From the NCBI GenBank assembly GCA_024763035.1, contig JANTGG010000020.1, positions 1 to 33,366 on the forward strand: DNA of 33,366 nt. The letters run 5' to 3'. Position 1 is the first letter of the stretch. Every line of letters begins with the position of its first letter. This document shows, piece after piece, positions 9,035 to 18,037 of the stretch. The position numbers and the translations under genes are program-made. The notes beneath the pieces are model-generated. The model saw only the letters and a program-made list of their open reading frames with translations, was not told where the DNA came from and made no database searches. The DNA is from Desulfocapsa sp. (GTDB lineage Bacteria; Desulfobacterota; Desulfobulbia; Desulfobulbales; Desulfocapsaceae).

Positions 9035-10420
9035 ATGAATCACGATCCGTCAGCCAAACCTCCCACTGCTCATTCCGGTCGTATTCCGCCCCAGAATCCG
9101 GAAGCCGAACAGTCCGTACTTGGCACGATATTACTTTCAGATGACTCCTTTACCACCGTCCTCGAATTGATAAGCTGTGATGACTTCTACCTTGATCGCC
9201 ACAAACTTATTTTCGAAGCGATGGTTCTCCTTTTTGAAAAGAATGAACCTCACGATATCATTACGGTTTCCAACCAGTTAAAGGATATCAATAAACTTGA
9301 AGAGGCTGGCGACATAGCCTATCTGGCCACACTTACCTCCATCGTCCCCGTCACTGCCAACCTTGCCCATTATGCAAAAATCATCCGCCAGAAGGCAGTT
9401 CTGCGCAGTCTAATCCGAGTGAACACGGAGATTGCCGGACGTTGCTATGAAGAACAAGGCGATATCGATATTCTGGTCGAAGAAGCTGAGCAGGCAATCT
9501 TTGAAATTGCGCGTTCAAAATCAGGTCAGAGCTTCACCCATTTAAAACATATCATTCCCGGTGCATTTGAGACTGTTGAACAGCTTTATAAACGTAAAGA
9601 GCTGATAACGGGTGTTCCCACAGGATACACAGAGATGGACAAAATGACCGCCGGTCTCCAGCCCTCTGACCTGATCATCCTGGCAGGCAGACCATCCATG
9701 GGAAAAACGTCCTTTGCCATGAATATTGCCCAGCATGCCGCACAGGTTGAAAAAATTGCAGTGGCCGTTTTCAGTCTTGAGATGTCCAAGGAGCAGCTCA
9801 CCATGCGCCTCCTCTCCTCTGCCGGGCGTATCGATTCCCAGCGTATCCGAACCGGCAAGCTGCACGATGAAGACTGGCCGAAACTCACCCGGGCTGTCGG
9901 TATGCTCACCGAAGCCCCCATGTACATAGACGATACGGCCGCCATATCGGTGCTGGAGATGCGGGCAAAGGTCCGGCGCCTGTCAGCCCGTTCTCCCCTG
10001 GGACTCATTGTTGTCGATTACCTGCAGCTCATGCGGGGACACAGCACAGAAAACAGGACCCAGGAGATCAGTGAGATTTCACGTTCATTAAAGGCAATGG
10101 CAAAGGAGCTGAATGTACCTGTGATTGCCCTTTCCCAGCTGAACCGTGGTCTTGAAAGCCGTACAGATAAACGCCCCATGATGTCTGATCTTCGTGAATC
10201 CGGAGCCATCGAACAGGATGCCGACGTTATCTGCTTTATTTACCGCGACGAAGTGTACAACAAGGCCGATGATAACCCCAACAAGGGACTGGCAGAAATC
10301 ATTATCGGCAAACAGCGTAACGGACCCACCGGTACTGTCAAATTGACATTTATCAAGGAGTACACTATGTTCGAAAACCTGAGCCACTACGACGAACAGA
10401 ACAATTTTCAATCCGAATAA
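9035..10420 (+). CDS. dnaB: Replicative DNA helicase
   Basis: Hexameric 5'-3' helicase at the replication fork. An N-terminal primase-interacting domain (about 20-125, PQNPEAEQSVLG) is joined to a RecA-type ATPase domain. That domain has Walker A GRPSMGKT at 218-225, VVDYLQLM as Walker B, and the SDLRESGAIEQDAD segment. At 461 residues it is standard length, with no intein. It follows rplI, a common neighbour. No Shine-Dalgarno sequence is visible before the ATG. The preceding terminator leaves little room for a promoter. Confidence 0.95.
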   Translation: MNHDPSAKPPTAHSGRIPPQNPEAEQSVLGTILLSDDSFTTVLELISCDDFYLDRHKLIFEAMVLLFEKNEPHDIITVSNQLKDINKLEEAGDIAYLATLTSIVPVTANLAHYAKIIRQKAVLRSLIRVNTEIAGRCYEEQGDIDILVEEAEQAIFEIARSKSGQSFTHLKHIIPGAFETVEQLYKRKELITGVPTGYTEMDKMTAGLQPSDLIILAGRPSMGKTSFAMNIAQHAAQVEKIAVAVFSLEMSKEQLTMRLLSSAGRIDSQRIRTGKLHDEDWPKLTRAVGMLTEAPMYIDDTAAISVLEMRAKVRRLSARSPLGLIVVDYLQLMRGHSTENRTQEISEISRSLKAMAKELNVPVIALSQLNRGLESRTDKRPMMSDLRESGAIEQDADVICFIYRDEVYNKADDNPNKGLAEIIIGKQRNGPTGTVKLTFIKEYTMFENLSHYDEQNNFQSE

Positions 10421-10471
10421 CTGCATCGATTTCCAACCCCGATACAGCGTATCTCTATAAAGGCAGAGGCT

Positions 10472-12970
10472 ATGTCCACAAGTACCCCCCAGGAAAATTT
10501 TTACGACTTTAAAACCATCGAAAAGAAATGGCAGGATCACTGGCTGGACAACGCCACGTATCGTGTATCGACAGATACTGAAAAAGAGAAATATTATGTC
10601 CTGGAGATGTTCCCCTACCCCTCCGGCAGAATCCATATGGGACATGTCCGCAACTACTCAATCGGCGATGTGGTAGCCAGATATAAACGATTCCGCGGTT
10701 TTAATGTACTCCACCCCATGGGCTGGGATTCATTCGGACTGCCTGCAGAAAATGCAGCCATAAAAAACAATTCCCACCCCGCCCGCTGGACCTACGACAA
10801 TATCGATTACATGAGGGATCAGCTTCGTCAACTCGGTCTCTCCTACGACTGGGATCGTGAAATTGCCACCTGCAACCCTGAATATTACCGCTGGGAACAG
10901 TATATATTTCTGGAGATGTACGAAAAAGGACTGGTTTACCAGAAAAACACCAGTGTGAACTGGTGTGATTCCTGTCAGACGGTCCTGGCAAACGAGCAGG
11001 TTATAGATGGCTGCTGCTGGCGCTGTGACGAAGAGGTTCAGGCACGGAGTATGAACGGCTGGTTTTTCAAGATTACCGCTTACGCCGACGAGCTTCTCGA
11101 AGATCTGGATAAACTGGGTGGCTGGCCGGAAAAGGTCGTCACAATGCAGAGAAACTGGATCGGTAAATCCCAGGGGCTGCAGTGTGATTTTGCAGTGGAT
11201 GGTCTAGACGAATCACTCTCTATTTTCACCACGCGTCCTGACACCATCTTTGGTGTAACTTTCATGTCCATCGCAACCGAGCATCCCCTGATTGAAAAAC
11301 TTCTTGCGAATAACCCGAGGAAGGAAGCCATTGAAGACTTTATCACTCGTATCGCCAATGAAAAACAACAGCAGGCCAATAGTGATCTTACCGAAAAAGA
11401 AGGCATTTTCACCGGATGCTCCTGTGTAAACCCCTTTAACGGTGAGAAGATCCCCATCTATGTCGCCAACTTTGTCCTTATGGGCTACGGCACAGGTGCT
11501 GTTATGGCAGTACCCGCCCATGATCAGCGCGATTTTGAATTTGCAAAAAAATACGATTTGCCAATCACTGCAGTTGTCAGCCCCGAAGGTATTGAACTGA
11601 ACAGTGATGAGATGGCTGAAGCATCCACAGTCCCGGGTGTCCTGATCAACTCCGGAGCGTTTACCGGTATGGACTCCGAAGAGGCCAAACAGGCAATTAT
11701 CAATCAAGCCGTCCAAGACGGCTTCGGTTCTGCTCACACCACCTACCGTCTTCGCGACTGGGGGATCTCCAGACAACGCTACTGGGGAGCACCCATTCCC
11801 ATTATCTACTGTGATACATGCGGAGTACAGCCTGTTCCCGCAGAGCAGCTGCCGGTCACCCTTCCCGAAGACAGGGAATCGGGACAAAATGAATGTGCAC
11901 CGCTCCATCAGCGCAGCTCATTTTTCACCACAAGCTGTCCTTCATGTGGTCAGGAGGCAAAACGGGAAACCGACACCATGGACACCTTTGTTGAGTCATC
12001 CTGGTACTTTGCCCGTTACACATGTCCCCGCTTTACCGATTCTCCGCTCAACAGGGAAGAAGCCTCCCACTGGCTGCCGGTGGATCAGTATATTGGTGGC
12101 GTGGAGCATGCCATTCTTCACCTGTTATACTCCAGATTTTTCACTAAGGTACTTCGCGATCTCGGATATCTCGACATAGACGAGCCATTCACCAACCTGC
12201 TGACCCAGGGAATGGTCATCAAAGATGGATCAAAGATGTCCAAATCAAAAGGAAATGTAGTCGACCCCAATGATCTTATTACGGAGTATGGAGCGGACAC
12301 CACCCGTCTCTTCAGTCTCTTTGCAGCTCCTCCCGAAAAAGATCTGGAATGGAATGCAAAAGGGGTTGAGGGCTGTTTTCGTTTTTTAAACCGAATTAAC
12401 CGTTTTATCACCAATAATCTGGACGCCCTTCTTAAAGGCAAACGTAAACTCCCGGCAAAGCTCAACGGCAGCGAGACACAGCTGCACAGAAAGACTCACC
12501 AGACCATCAGTAAGGTCACAGGAAATATCGAACAGAATTTTCATTTTAATACTGCCATCAGTGCCGTGATGGAGCTTGTCAATACACTGTCTGCCCTTGC
12601 TGGTGACCAGAAAAAAGAAGTAATCGACAATGGTGTTCTCTATGAGGCTGTCAGTAATATCCTCATCCTCCTCTGCCCCATTGTTCCACATTTCTGTTCG
12701 GAACAGTGGGCAATGCTGCACAAAGATCATTCCATCGAAGATGAAAAATGGCCGGTATGGGATGAACAGGCGATCAAAGAAGATGAACTGACCATCATTG
12801 TTCAGGTTAACGGAAAGGTTCGTGCAAAGCTTCAGGTTTCGGCTGATATTGACAATAAAGCCCTTGAAGGGCTTGCCCTGAAAGATGAGAAGGTCCTAAA
12901 ATTTATTGACGGGAAAACAATAAAAAAAGTCATCGTTATTCAAAAGAAACTTGTCAACATCGTTGTTTAA
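10472..12970 (+). CDS. leuS: Leucyl-tRNA synthetase
   Basis: Class I synthetase charging tRNA-Leu. HMGH is at residues 55-58 and KMSKS at 588-592. The connective-peptide editing domain includes TTRPDTIFGVTFM near 250. Two Cys pairs, around WCDSCQ...CCWRC and CDTCG...CPSCG, could bind zinc in the insertion domains. The C-terminal anticodon and VQVNGKVRAKL domain is intact. The 832-residue length fits bacterial LeuS. It lies 51 bp after dnaB with AGAGG close to the ATG, and lptE follows as it does in many proteobacteria. Confidence 0.97.
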   Translation: MSTSTPQENFYDFKTIEKKWQDHWLDNATYRVSTDTEKEKYYVLEMFPYPSGRIHMGHVRNYSIGDVVARYKRFRGFNVLHPMGWDSFGLPAENAAIKNNSHPARWTYDNIDYMRDQLRQLGLSYDWDREIATCNPEYYRWEQYIFLEMYEKGLVYQKNTSVNWCDSCQTVLANEQVIDGCCWRCDEEVQARSMNGWFFKITAYADELLEDLDKLGGWPEKVVTMQRNWIGKSQGLQCDFAVDGLDESLSIFTTRPDTIFGVTFMSIATEHPLIEKLLANNPRKEAIEDFITRIANEKQQQANSDLTEKEGIFTGCSCVNPFNGEKIPIYVANFVLMGYGTGAVMAVPAHDQRDFEFAKKYDLPITAVVSPEGIELNSDEMAEASTVPGVLINSGAFTGMDSEEAKQAIINQAVQDGFGSAHTTYRLRDWGISRQRYWGAPIPIIYCDTCGVQPVPAEQLPVTLPEDRESGQNECAPLHQRSSFFTTSCPSCGQEAKRETDTMDTFVESSWYFARYTCPRFTDSPLNREEASHWLPVDQYIGGVEHAILHLLYSRFFTKVLRDLGYLDIDEPFTNLLTQGMVIKDGSKMSKSKGNVVDPNDLITEYGADTTRLFSLFAAPPEKDLEWNAKGVEGCFRFLNRINRFITNNLDALLKGKRKLPAKLNGSETQLHRKTHQTISKVTGNIEQNFHFNTAISAVMELVNTLSALAGDQKKEVIDNGVLYEAVSNILILLCPIVPHFCSEQWAMLHKDHSIEDEKWPVWDEQAIKEDELTIIVQVNGKVRAKLQVSADIDNKALEGLALKDEKVLKFIDGKTIKKVIVIQKKLVNIVV

Positions 12971-13032
12971 GGATAGCATTGACACGAATGTTGTTTTTCA
13001 GCCATATCATTTTCTTTTTACGGAGCAAAACG

Positions 13033-13557
13033 TTGAATAAACTCAAACGCCTTATCCCCATATTCCTGATAGGACTTTTCCTGTTTGCATCCTGTGGGTA
13101 CCACAATCCGTATGTTTACTCGGGGCCCGACAGAAGTCTTTACATCACCACCTGGTCCAATCGAACCAACGAACTGCTTCTGGACTCTAAAATTTACCAG
13201 TCGCTGGTCAGATGGTTTCAGCGCTCCAATCAGATTAAAATCGTCAAACAAAAAGAAGGTTCGCAGCTTATCCTTGCAGGGGAAATTCTCTCTATTGATC
13301 TGCCCAGTCTCTCTTTCGGTACCGGTAATAATGCCACGGAAGTCCGGGTGCTGCTCACAGTCCGCTACATTGTAAAAGATATCAACACCGACAAAATTCT
13401 GTTAGAGGTTGGTCAAGAGACCTGGACAGAGGAATACTCTGTCGGAGCAAATTCATCAGAAACAGCCGATAATGAACGAAAAGCACTGGCCATCATCATC
13501 GATGATCTCTCCGAAAGGATCTATCTTAAAACACTCACTGCACTTTCCAGACAGTAA
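13033..13557 (+). CDS. lptE: LPS-assembly lipoprotein LptE
   Basis: Outer-membrane lipoprotein plug of the LptD lipopolysaccharide translocon, implying a diderm with LPS. I chose the TTG at 13033, with GGAG seven bases upstream, giving 174 residues. The product starts with a short basic n-region and a hydrophobic stretch ending in FASC, with the lipidated Cys at 21. Another TTG at 12979, with AAGGA before it, would add 18 residues and weaken the signal peptide. The body has the two-layer beta pattern of LptE/RlpB (YVYSGPDRSLYITTW). It directly follows leuS, the classic leuS-lptE arrangement. Confidence 0.8.
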   Translation: MNKLKRLIPIFLIGLFLFASCGYHNPYVYSGPDRSLYITTWSNRTNELLLDSKIYQSLVRWFQRSNQIKIVKQKEGSQLILAGEILSIDLPSLSFGTGNNATEVRVLLTVRYIVKDINTDKILLEVGQETWTEEYSVGANSSETADNERKALAIIIDDLSERIYLKTLTALSRQ

Positions 13558-13587
13558 CAAAGAAAAAGAAAAAACGGGAACAAACGG

Positions 13588-13626
13588 AAAAAGGGGACAT
13601 TCCAGAAATGGAATGTCCCCTTTTTT
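13588..13626. terminator. Bidirectional terminator, lptE / transketolase
   Basis: A perfect 11-bp stem GGGGACATTCC/GGAATGTCCCC with a six-base loop is preceded by A residues and followed by six T residues. It can therefore stop transcription from both the leuS-lptE unit and the converging transketolase gene. Confidence 0.9.
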
Positions 13627-13645
13627 ATTTTCAAGAGAATAACGA

Positions 13646-15580
13646 TCAGCCAATCATCTGCTTCACTGAATCGGCAATGGAGGCAGCATCAAGCCCCTGG
13701 CTGGCATACAGCTCTGCCGGTTTTCCTGATCCGCCGTAATGCTTCACCCCTGCCCGCTGAAAGTTTATGGACATGCCAGCTTCTGCAAGGATCGTCCCGA
13801 CCATACTGCCAAGCCCTGTTTCAATGTGATGATCTTCAACGGTGAGGATTCGCCCGCAGTCGGCTGCCTTTAAGACGGCATCCCTATCTATTGGTGAAAG
13901 CGATGCCATATTCAGTACCGCCACAGAATGTCCCGCTTCGCCAAGGAGTGTGTGGGCCTCCATCACCGCCGGCACAACAGCACCGTAGCAGATAACGCAG
14001 GCATCTGTTCCTTCCCGCAGCCAGTCAGCTTTTCCCGCCTGGAAAACATAGTCTTTGTCAAAAAACTCCGTCCCGTCCTCTTTGGTAATTACCGATGTCT
14101 TTGATCTGCCCATTCCAACAAATACATTCCCGGGCTCTGTGGCAATGTAGCGAATGATACGGTCGGTCTGATTCGGATCCGCCGGCATAAAGACAGAAGA
14201 GCGAAAATAATTACGAAACAATCCGAGATAATCAATACACTGGTGGGTGGGACCGTCTTCACCAACGTCCAGCCCCACATGGGTCGCCACGACCTTGACA
14301 CTGGCGTGATTAAAATCGTTGAGCCGATTCTGATTATATACTTCCGAGACGGCAAAGGCACCAAAGGTGCTGAAAAATGGAACAAGTCCTACACTTGCCA
14401 TACCACCTGCCATGGTTGCCGCATGGTGTTCCTGGATTCCTGCCTCTATATAGGCAGAGGGTGAGTGTTTATGAAACCCGCCCATCTTCACCGAACCTTC
14501 GAGATCACAGGAAATCCCGGCTATAAGCATGCCGGCATCACTGTTGTTTGTCTGCCCCAGACTCTCCAGAGCATTTCCGTATGCTGAACGGTTGTCAATC
14601 ATGCTTCCTGCTTCATAGAGAATGGGATCACCCCCCTTTACGTCCAGGGCAGGAGGAACAAATTTCTGGATTGTGTTTGTCTCCACCGGTTGCTCCCGAA
14701 GGGCAGCATATTTGTCAAATTCGTTTTCGACACCGAGCTCTTTCATGGCATCGGCCAGTGCATCAGCCCCAAGGGTTGATCCATGATATTTGCCCACACC
14801 TTCCATAAACGAGATCCCCTTGCCCATGGTTGTGTTGGCGACAATCACAGTGGGTTTGCCACCTGTCTTGGCGTAGGCCGTTGAAAATGCTTTAAAATAG
14901 GCATTATAATCATGACCATCTTCGAGATAGACAACATCCCAGCCATTGCTGTCATAGAGCGTTCTGATTGACTGCGGCATTACCTCTTCAGTGGTTCCGC
15001 AGATCTGCAGATGATTTCTGTCGACCACTGCAATGAGATTGTGTAACTCGTATTTATTGGCAAAGCGTATGGCCTCAACGATCTGCCCCTTCTGCTGCTC
15101 ACCGTCGCCCATAAAACAGACAACACGGTTATCCTCTTTTTTTACCTTAAAGCCCATGGCAATTCCCACAGCCGTGGAAAGTCCCTGCCCCAGATTTCCG
15201 GTATCCCATTCAACTCCGGGTACAATCCGTTCCACATGACCGGGAAACCCCGAACCCGTGCGCCGAAACCCTTTGAGAAAATCATCTTCCTGAAAATAGC
15301 CATACTCTGCCAGGGTGGAATAGACCCCGGGGGAGACATGACCGATACTCATAATCACCCGATCACGCTCTTTCATCTGCGGATTACTGCTATCATGTCT
15401 GATACAGCCATACGTAACAAGCAGCATATCAAGTGAAGACAATGACCCACCCGGATGACCGGAACCTGCGAGACTGGTGGACAATAAGATATTCTTTGCG
15501 CAACGTGTGCGCATTTCCTGAAGGGTGTTTAATTCCTCACTGGACAATTCCCCGGATTGCATAGTAAGTTGCAAGGTCAT
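13646..15580 (-). CDS. tkt: Transketolase
   Basis: Thiamine-diphosphate enzyme moving two-carbon units in the pentose phosphate pathway. The 644-residue protein joins both halves. The N-terminal ThDP-binding part has GSGHPGGSLSSLDML, GHVSPGVY and GDGEQQKGQ near 158. The pyrimidine-binding part has EAGIQEHHAATMAGG. A C-terminal transketolase domain follows. The sequence style is closer to the form that is split into two genes in archaea and some bacteria, but here it is one chain. I chose the ATG at 15580 because GGAG lies six bases upstream. An ATG at 15592 and longer readings are less likely. Confidence 0.92.
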   Translation of the reverse strand: MTLQLTMQSGELSSEELNTLQEMRTRCAKNILLSTSLAGSGHPGGSLSSLDMLLVTYGCIRHDSSNPQMKERDRVIMSIGHVSPGVYSTLAEYGYFQEDDFLKGFRRTGSGFPGHVERIVPGVEWDTGNLGQGLSTAVGIAMGFKVKKEDNRVVCFMGDGEQQKGQIVEAIRFANKYELHNLIAVVDRNHLQICGTTEEVMPQSIRTLYDSNGWDVVYLEDGHDYNAYFKAFSTAYAKTGGKPTVIVANTTMGKGISFMEGVGKYHGSTLGADALADAMKELGVENEFDKYAALREQPVETNTIQKFVPPALDVKGGDPILYEAGSMIDNRSAYGNALESLGQTNNSDAGMLIAGISCDLEGSVKMGGFHKHSPSAYIEAGIQEHHAATMAGGMASVGLVPFFSTFGAFAVSEVYNQNRLNDFNHASVKVVATHVGLDVGEDGPTHQCIDYLGLFRNYFRSSVFMPADPNQTDRIIRYIATEPGNVFVGMGRSKTSVITKEDGTEFFDKDYVFQAGKADWLREGTDACVICYGAVVPAVMEAHTLLGEAGHSVAVLNMASLSPIDRDAVLKAADCGRILTVEDHHIETGLGSMVGTILAEAGMSINFQRAGVKHYGGSGKPAELYASQGLDAASIADSVKQMIG

Positions 15581-15607
15581 TGTGATCTCCATGGTATATT
15601 TAGATTT

Positions 15608-15636
15608 TTGTGAATACGTGTGAACGCCTTTATAAA
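15608..15636 (+). promoter_or_regulatory. Candidate promoter for dusB
   Basis: TTGTGA (15608-15613) and TATAAA (15631-15636, five of six to the -10) are separated by 17 bp, about 48 bp upstream of the dusB ATG. The short gap also has to hold the divergent transketolase promoter. Confidence 0.4.
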
Positions 15637-15683
15637 AAACACAACATACTACTCTTTTTGCAAAAAAATAACAGCAGTAAATA

Positions 15684-16640
15684 ATGTTTGCCATAGCCGG
15701 ACAAAATCTGGATTCACCACTTATTCTCGCCCCCCTTGCAGGCTACACCGACCTGCCCTTCAGACTGCTCTGCAAACGCTATGGAGCAGGACTGGTCGTC
15801 TCCGAGATGATCAGTTGTCACGGGCTTCAGTACGGTCAGCAAAAAACACTGCACATGCTCAGATCATGCCCGGAGGAACGGCCTGTTTCCTTTCAGCTTT
15901 TTGGTGCTGACCCTGAGATTATGGGACAGGCGGCGGCACTGCTAAACGCTCACTCCCCATCTTTCATTGATATCAATATGGGCTGTCCCGTTCGCAAAGT
16001 GACCAAACGCGGCGCAGGCTCAGCCTTGATGAAAGATATCCGCCTTGCCGAGAAAATCCTTCGCAATGTTATTGCGAATACAGATGTTCCGGTAACAGTA
16101 AAGACCCGTTCCGGGATCGATTCCTCACAGACAACTGCCCTTGATTTTGCAAAAATGAGCGAAGACTGCGGGGTAGCCGCCATCTGTATCCATGGTCGTA
16201 CCTGGGCACAGGGGTTTTCGGGTACTGCCGACTGGGACATTGTGACAAAGGTAAAAGAGCATGTTTCCATTCCTGTTATAGGAAACGGTGATATAACAAG
16301 CCATATTGAAGGGATGAGGAGAATGCGGGAAACCGGCTGTGATGCTGTCATGATAGGAAGAGCCGCCCTTGGCAACCCCTGGGTGTTCCATCAGAACGGA
16401 CGACCGGCAACCCTTGCCGCCATCCTGCCGACGGTTATTGAGCATCTGCAGCTGATGGAGAAATATCTCGATACCCGAAGGCAGCTTGCCTATATCAGAA
16501 ATCATACAGGGCGATACTTCAGCGACCTGCCGGGAAGTTCACAAATTCGCAAGGCAGTCCATGCATCTCAGGATTTCGCCACCCTGTTCTCACTGATACG
16601 CAGATTACAGGTCGACAAGGGAATTACTTGTCAACAGTAA
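15684..16640 (+). CDS. dusB: tRNA-dihydrouridine synthase, DusB-type
   Basis: FMN-dependent enzyme reducing uridine to dihydrouridine in tRNA. It has a TIM barrel with LAPLAGYTDLPFR at the N-terminus and the catalytic Cys at position 101 in NMGCPVRKV. It also has VKTRSGI (139-145), the HGRTWAQ phosphate-binding region and IGNGDI. The shorter C-terminal helical part brings it to 318 residues, normal for the family. The family motif usually reads HGRTRAQ; a Trp replaces the second Arg here. The 3' end overlaps that of the convergent protease gene by 17 bp. Confidence 0.93.
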   Translation: MFAIAGQNLDSPLILAPLAGYTDLPFRLLCKRYGAGLVVSEMISCHGLQYGQQKTLHMLRSCPEERPVSFQLFGADPEIMGQAAALLNAHSPSFIDINMGCPVRKVTKRGAGSALMKDIRLAEKILRNVIANTDVPVTVKTRSGIDSSQTTALDFAKMSEDCGVAAICIHGRTWAQGFSGTADWDIVTKVKEHVSIPVIGNGDITSHIEGMRRMRETGCDAVMIGRAALGNPWVFHQNGRPATLAAILPTVIEHLQLMEKYLDTRRQLAYIRNHTGRYFSDLPGSSQIRKAVHASQDFATLFSLIRRLQVDKGITCQQ

Positions 16641-17922
16641 GCAGTGCCATACTTTTCAGGACAGAAATTGCGACCTGCAACTGTATATCCCCCTTGATTT
16701 CTGTTCTTTTTTGTTTTTCACGCTCACCGGCACCACTCCCCGCGCTTCGACGGTCTGCAACTGTTTCCTGATTTGGCAGATGCCCGGGCAGCCCCTCTTC
16801 ACGGATACTTTTTTCCGGGCATTTTTCATGTAACGGTTTGCTGACAGGGAGAATAATATCCGGATTGATACCAAGCGCCTGAATGGAATGACCGGACGGA
16901 GTGAAATAGCGACCGGTTGTCAGTCGTATGGCTGATCCGTCAGACAGGGGAAAAACAAGTTGTATCGTTCCTTTACCAAATGTTCTTGTACCGAGCACCA
17001 CAGCACGCCTGTTGTCCTGCAAGGCACCTGCCAGAACCTCTGCGGAACTTGCAGTGTTCCCATTAACAAGTACCAGGAGAGGAAACTGGTAGTTACTGCC
17101 GCCGGAATGTGCTGTGTAAGTCCTGTTCTGATCTGCTCTTCTGCCCCTGGTTGTCACGATGATCCCATCTTTTAGAAAGATATCTGCCACGTTCACAGCA
17201 TTCATAAGCAGCCCGCCTGGATTATTGCGCAGATCGAGTATCACTCCGCCGAGTTCAAGTTTTTTCTTTGTATCACGCAGATAGTTACGGATTTGACGGG
17301 TCACTGATTTTTGAAAATCCATGATCCGGATAAGCACTATCGACGAACCGACGACTCTACAGCTTAGCCCACGTGATTTCAGTGGTCTGCGCTTTAGAAG
17401 AAGGGTTCTTAGTTTCTCTGACCCGGGGTTCCTGACAGTGACCGAAACGCTGCTTCCTGCCTCTCCGCGCAGTTTCAAAACAGCGTCCTGAAGCGAGCAC
17501 TCTCCTATCGCTTCCAAGTCCACTGCAACTATCAATTCCCCCGCCACAATCCCCTGTTCATAAGCTGTCCCGCCTTCTATGGCATCAAGGACCATCAATC
17601 CATTGTCTGCCTTTTCCACCTCAACCCCGATGCCGCAGAACCTGCCGGCAGCCTGTCTGCTCAAAGCGGCTGTCTGCTCCCTGCTCAGATATGCGGAATG
17701 GGGATCAAGGGAAACGAACATTCCATCCACAGCCGCCTGTATTAACGTGCTGGTATCCACAGGATCAGGGTAGTTTTCATCAATACAGCGAAGAATCGCA
17801 GAAAGCGGTTCAATCGCCGAAGAAGATGAAGATCCGGCAACAATGACGTTTTCCCCAAAGCTCACATGGGCCGAAAGGAGGTGACACAGCAGCAGGATGG
17901 TGAGAAGAACAGCTTTTTTCAT
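16624..17922 (-). CDS. S41 carboxy-terminal processing protease
   Basis: Periplasmic serine protease of the CtpA/Tsp family that trims C-termini of envelope proteins. A signal peptide (residues 1-23, hydrophobic core LLTILLLCHLLSA) is followed by a PDZ domain (about 95-180) and an S41 core. The predicted dyad is Ser292 in TASSAEVL and Lys317 in GTRTFGKGTIQ, with Gln321. The Ser-Lys spacing of 25 matches E. coli Tsp. The usual TASASE reads TASSAE here but keeps the first Ser. A charged, presumably disordered tail (about 355-432) follows. No Shine-Dalgarno sequence is obvious at the ATG. Confidence 0.9.
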   Translation of the reverse strand: MKKAVLLTILLLCHLLSAHVSFGENVIVAGSSSSSAIEPLSAILRCIDENYPDPVDTSTLIQAAVDGMFVSLDPHSAYLSREQTAALSRQAAGRFCGIGVEVEKADNGLMVLDAIEGGTAYEQGIVAGELIVAVDLEAIGECSLQDAVLKLRGEAGSSVSVTVRNPGSEKLRTLLLKRRPLKSRGLSCRVVGSSIVLIRIMDFQKSVTRQIRNYLRDTKKKLELGGVILDLRNNPGGLLMNAVNVADIFLKDGIIVTTRGRRADQNRTYTAHSGGSNYQFPLLVLVNGNTASSAEVLAGALQDNRRAVVLGTRTFGKGTIQLVFPLSDGSAIRLTTGRYFTPSGHSIQALGINPDIILPVSKPLHEKCPEKSIREEGLPGHLPNQETVADRRSAGSGAGEREKQKRTEIKGDIQLQVAISVLKSMALLTVDK

Positions 17923-17963
17923 GGCGCAAAAAGAAATGGAGAGAATACGGTCAGGGACAAAAG

Positions 17964-18037
17964 AATACCCCCGCCGACCAAATGGTCAACGGGGGTAAAG
18001 AATAGCGTAAAAAACTGTTTATTTAAAGAAACAGTTT
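17964..18037 (-). terminator. Two tandem terminator hairpins after the minus-strand ferredoxin gene
   Basis: Transcripts leaving the minus-strand oxidoreductase operon meet two hairpins. The first is AAACTGTTT/AAACAGTTT (18012-18037), followed on the minus strand by T residues and overlapping the stop codon. The second is GC-rich, TACCCCCG/CGGGGGTA with inner GACCA/TGGTC (17966-17997), followed by ATTCTTTTG. Together they separate the operon from the protease gene. Confidence 0.75.

Noticed and set aside
12979-13032. Upstream TTG start for lptE
   Set aside because: It has an AAGGA nearby, but it would put 18 extra residues before an otherwise well-formed lipoprotein signal. The TTG at 13033 with GGAG at seven bases is better.
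13646-15694. Longer transketolase start at 15694
   Set aside because: The added 38 residues do not look like transketolase and would overlap the dusB start. GGAG at the right spacing marks the ATG at 15580.
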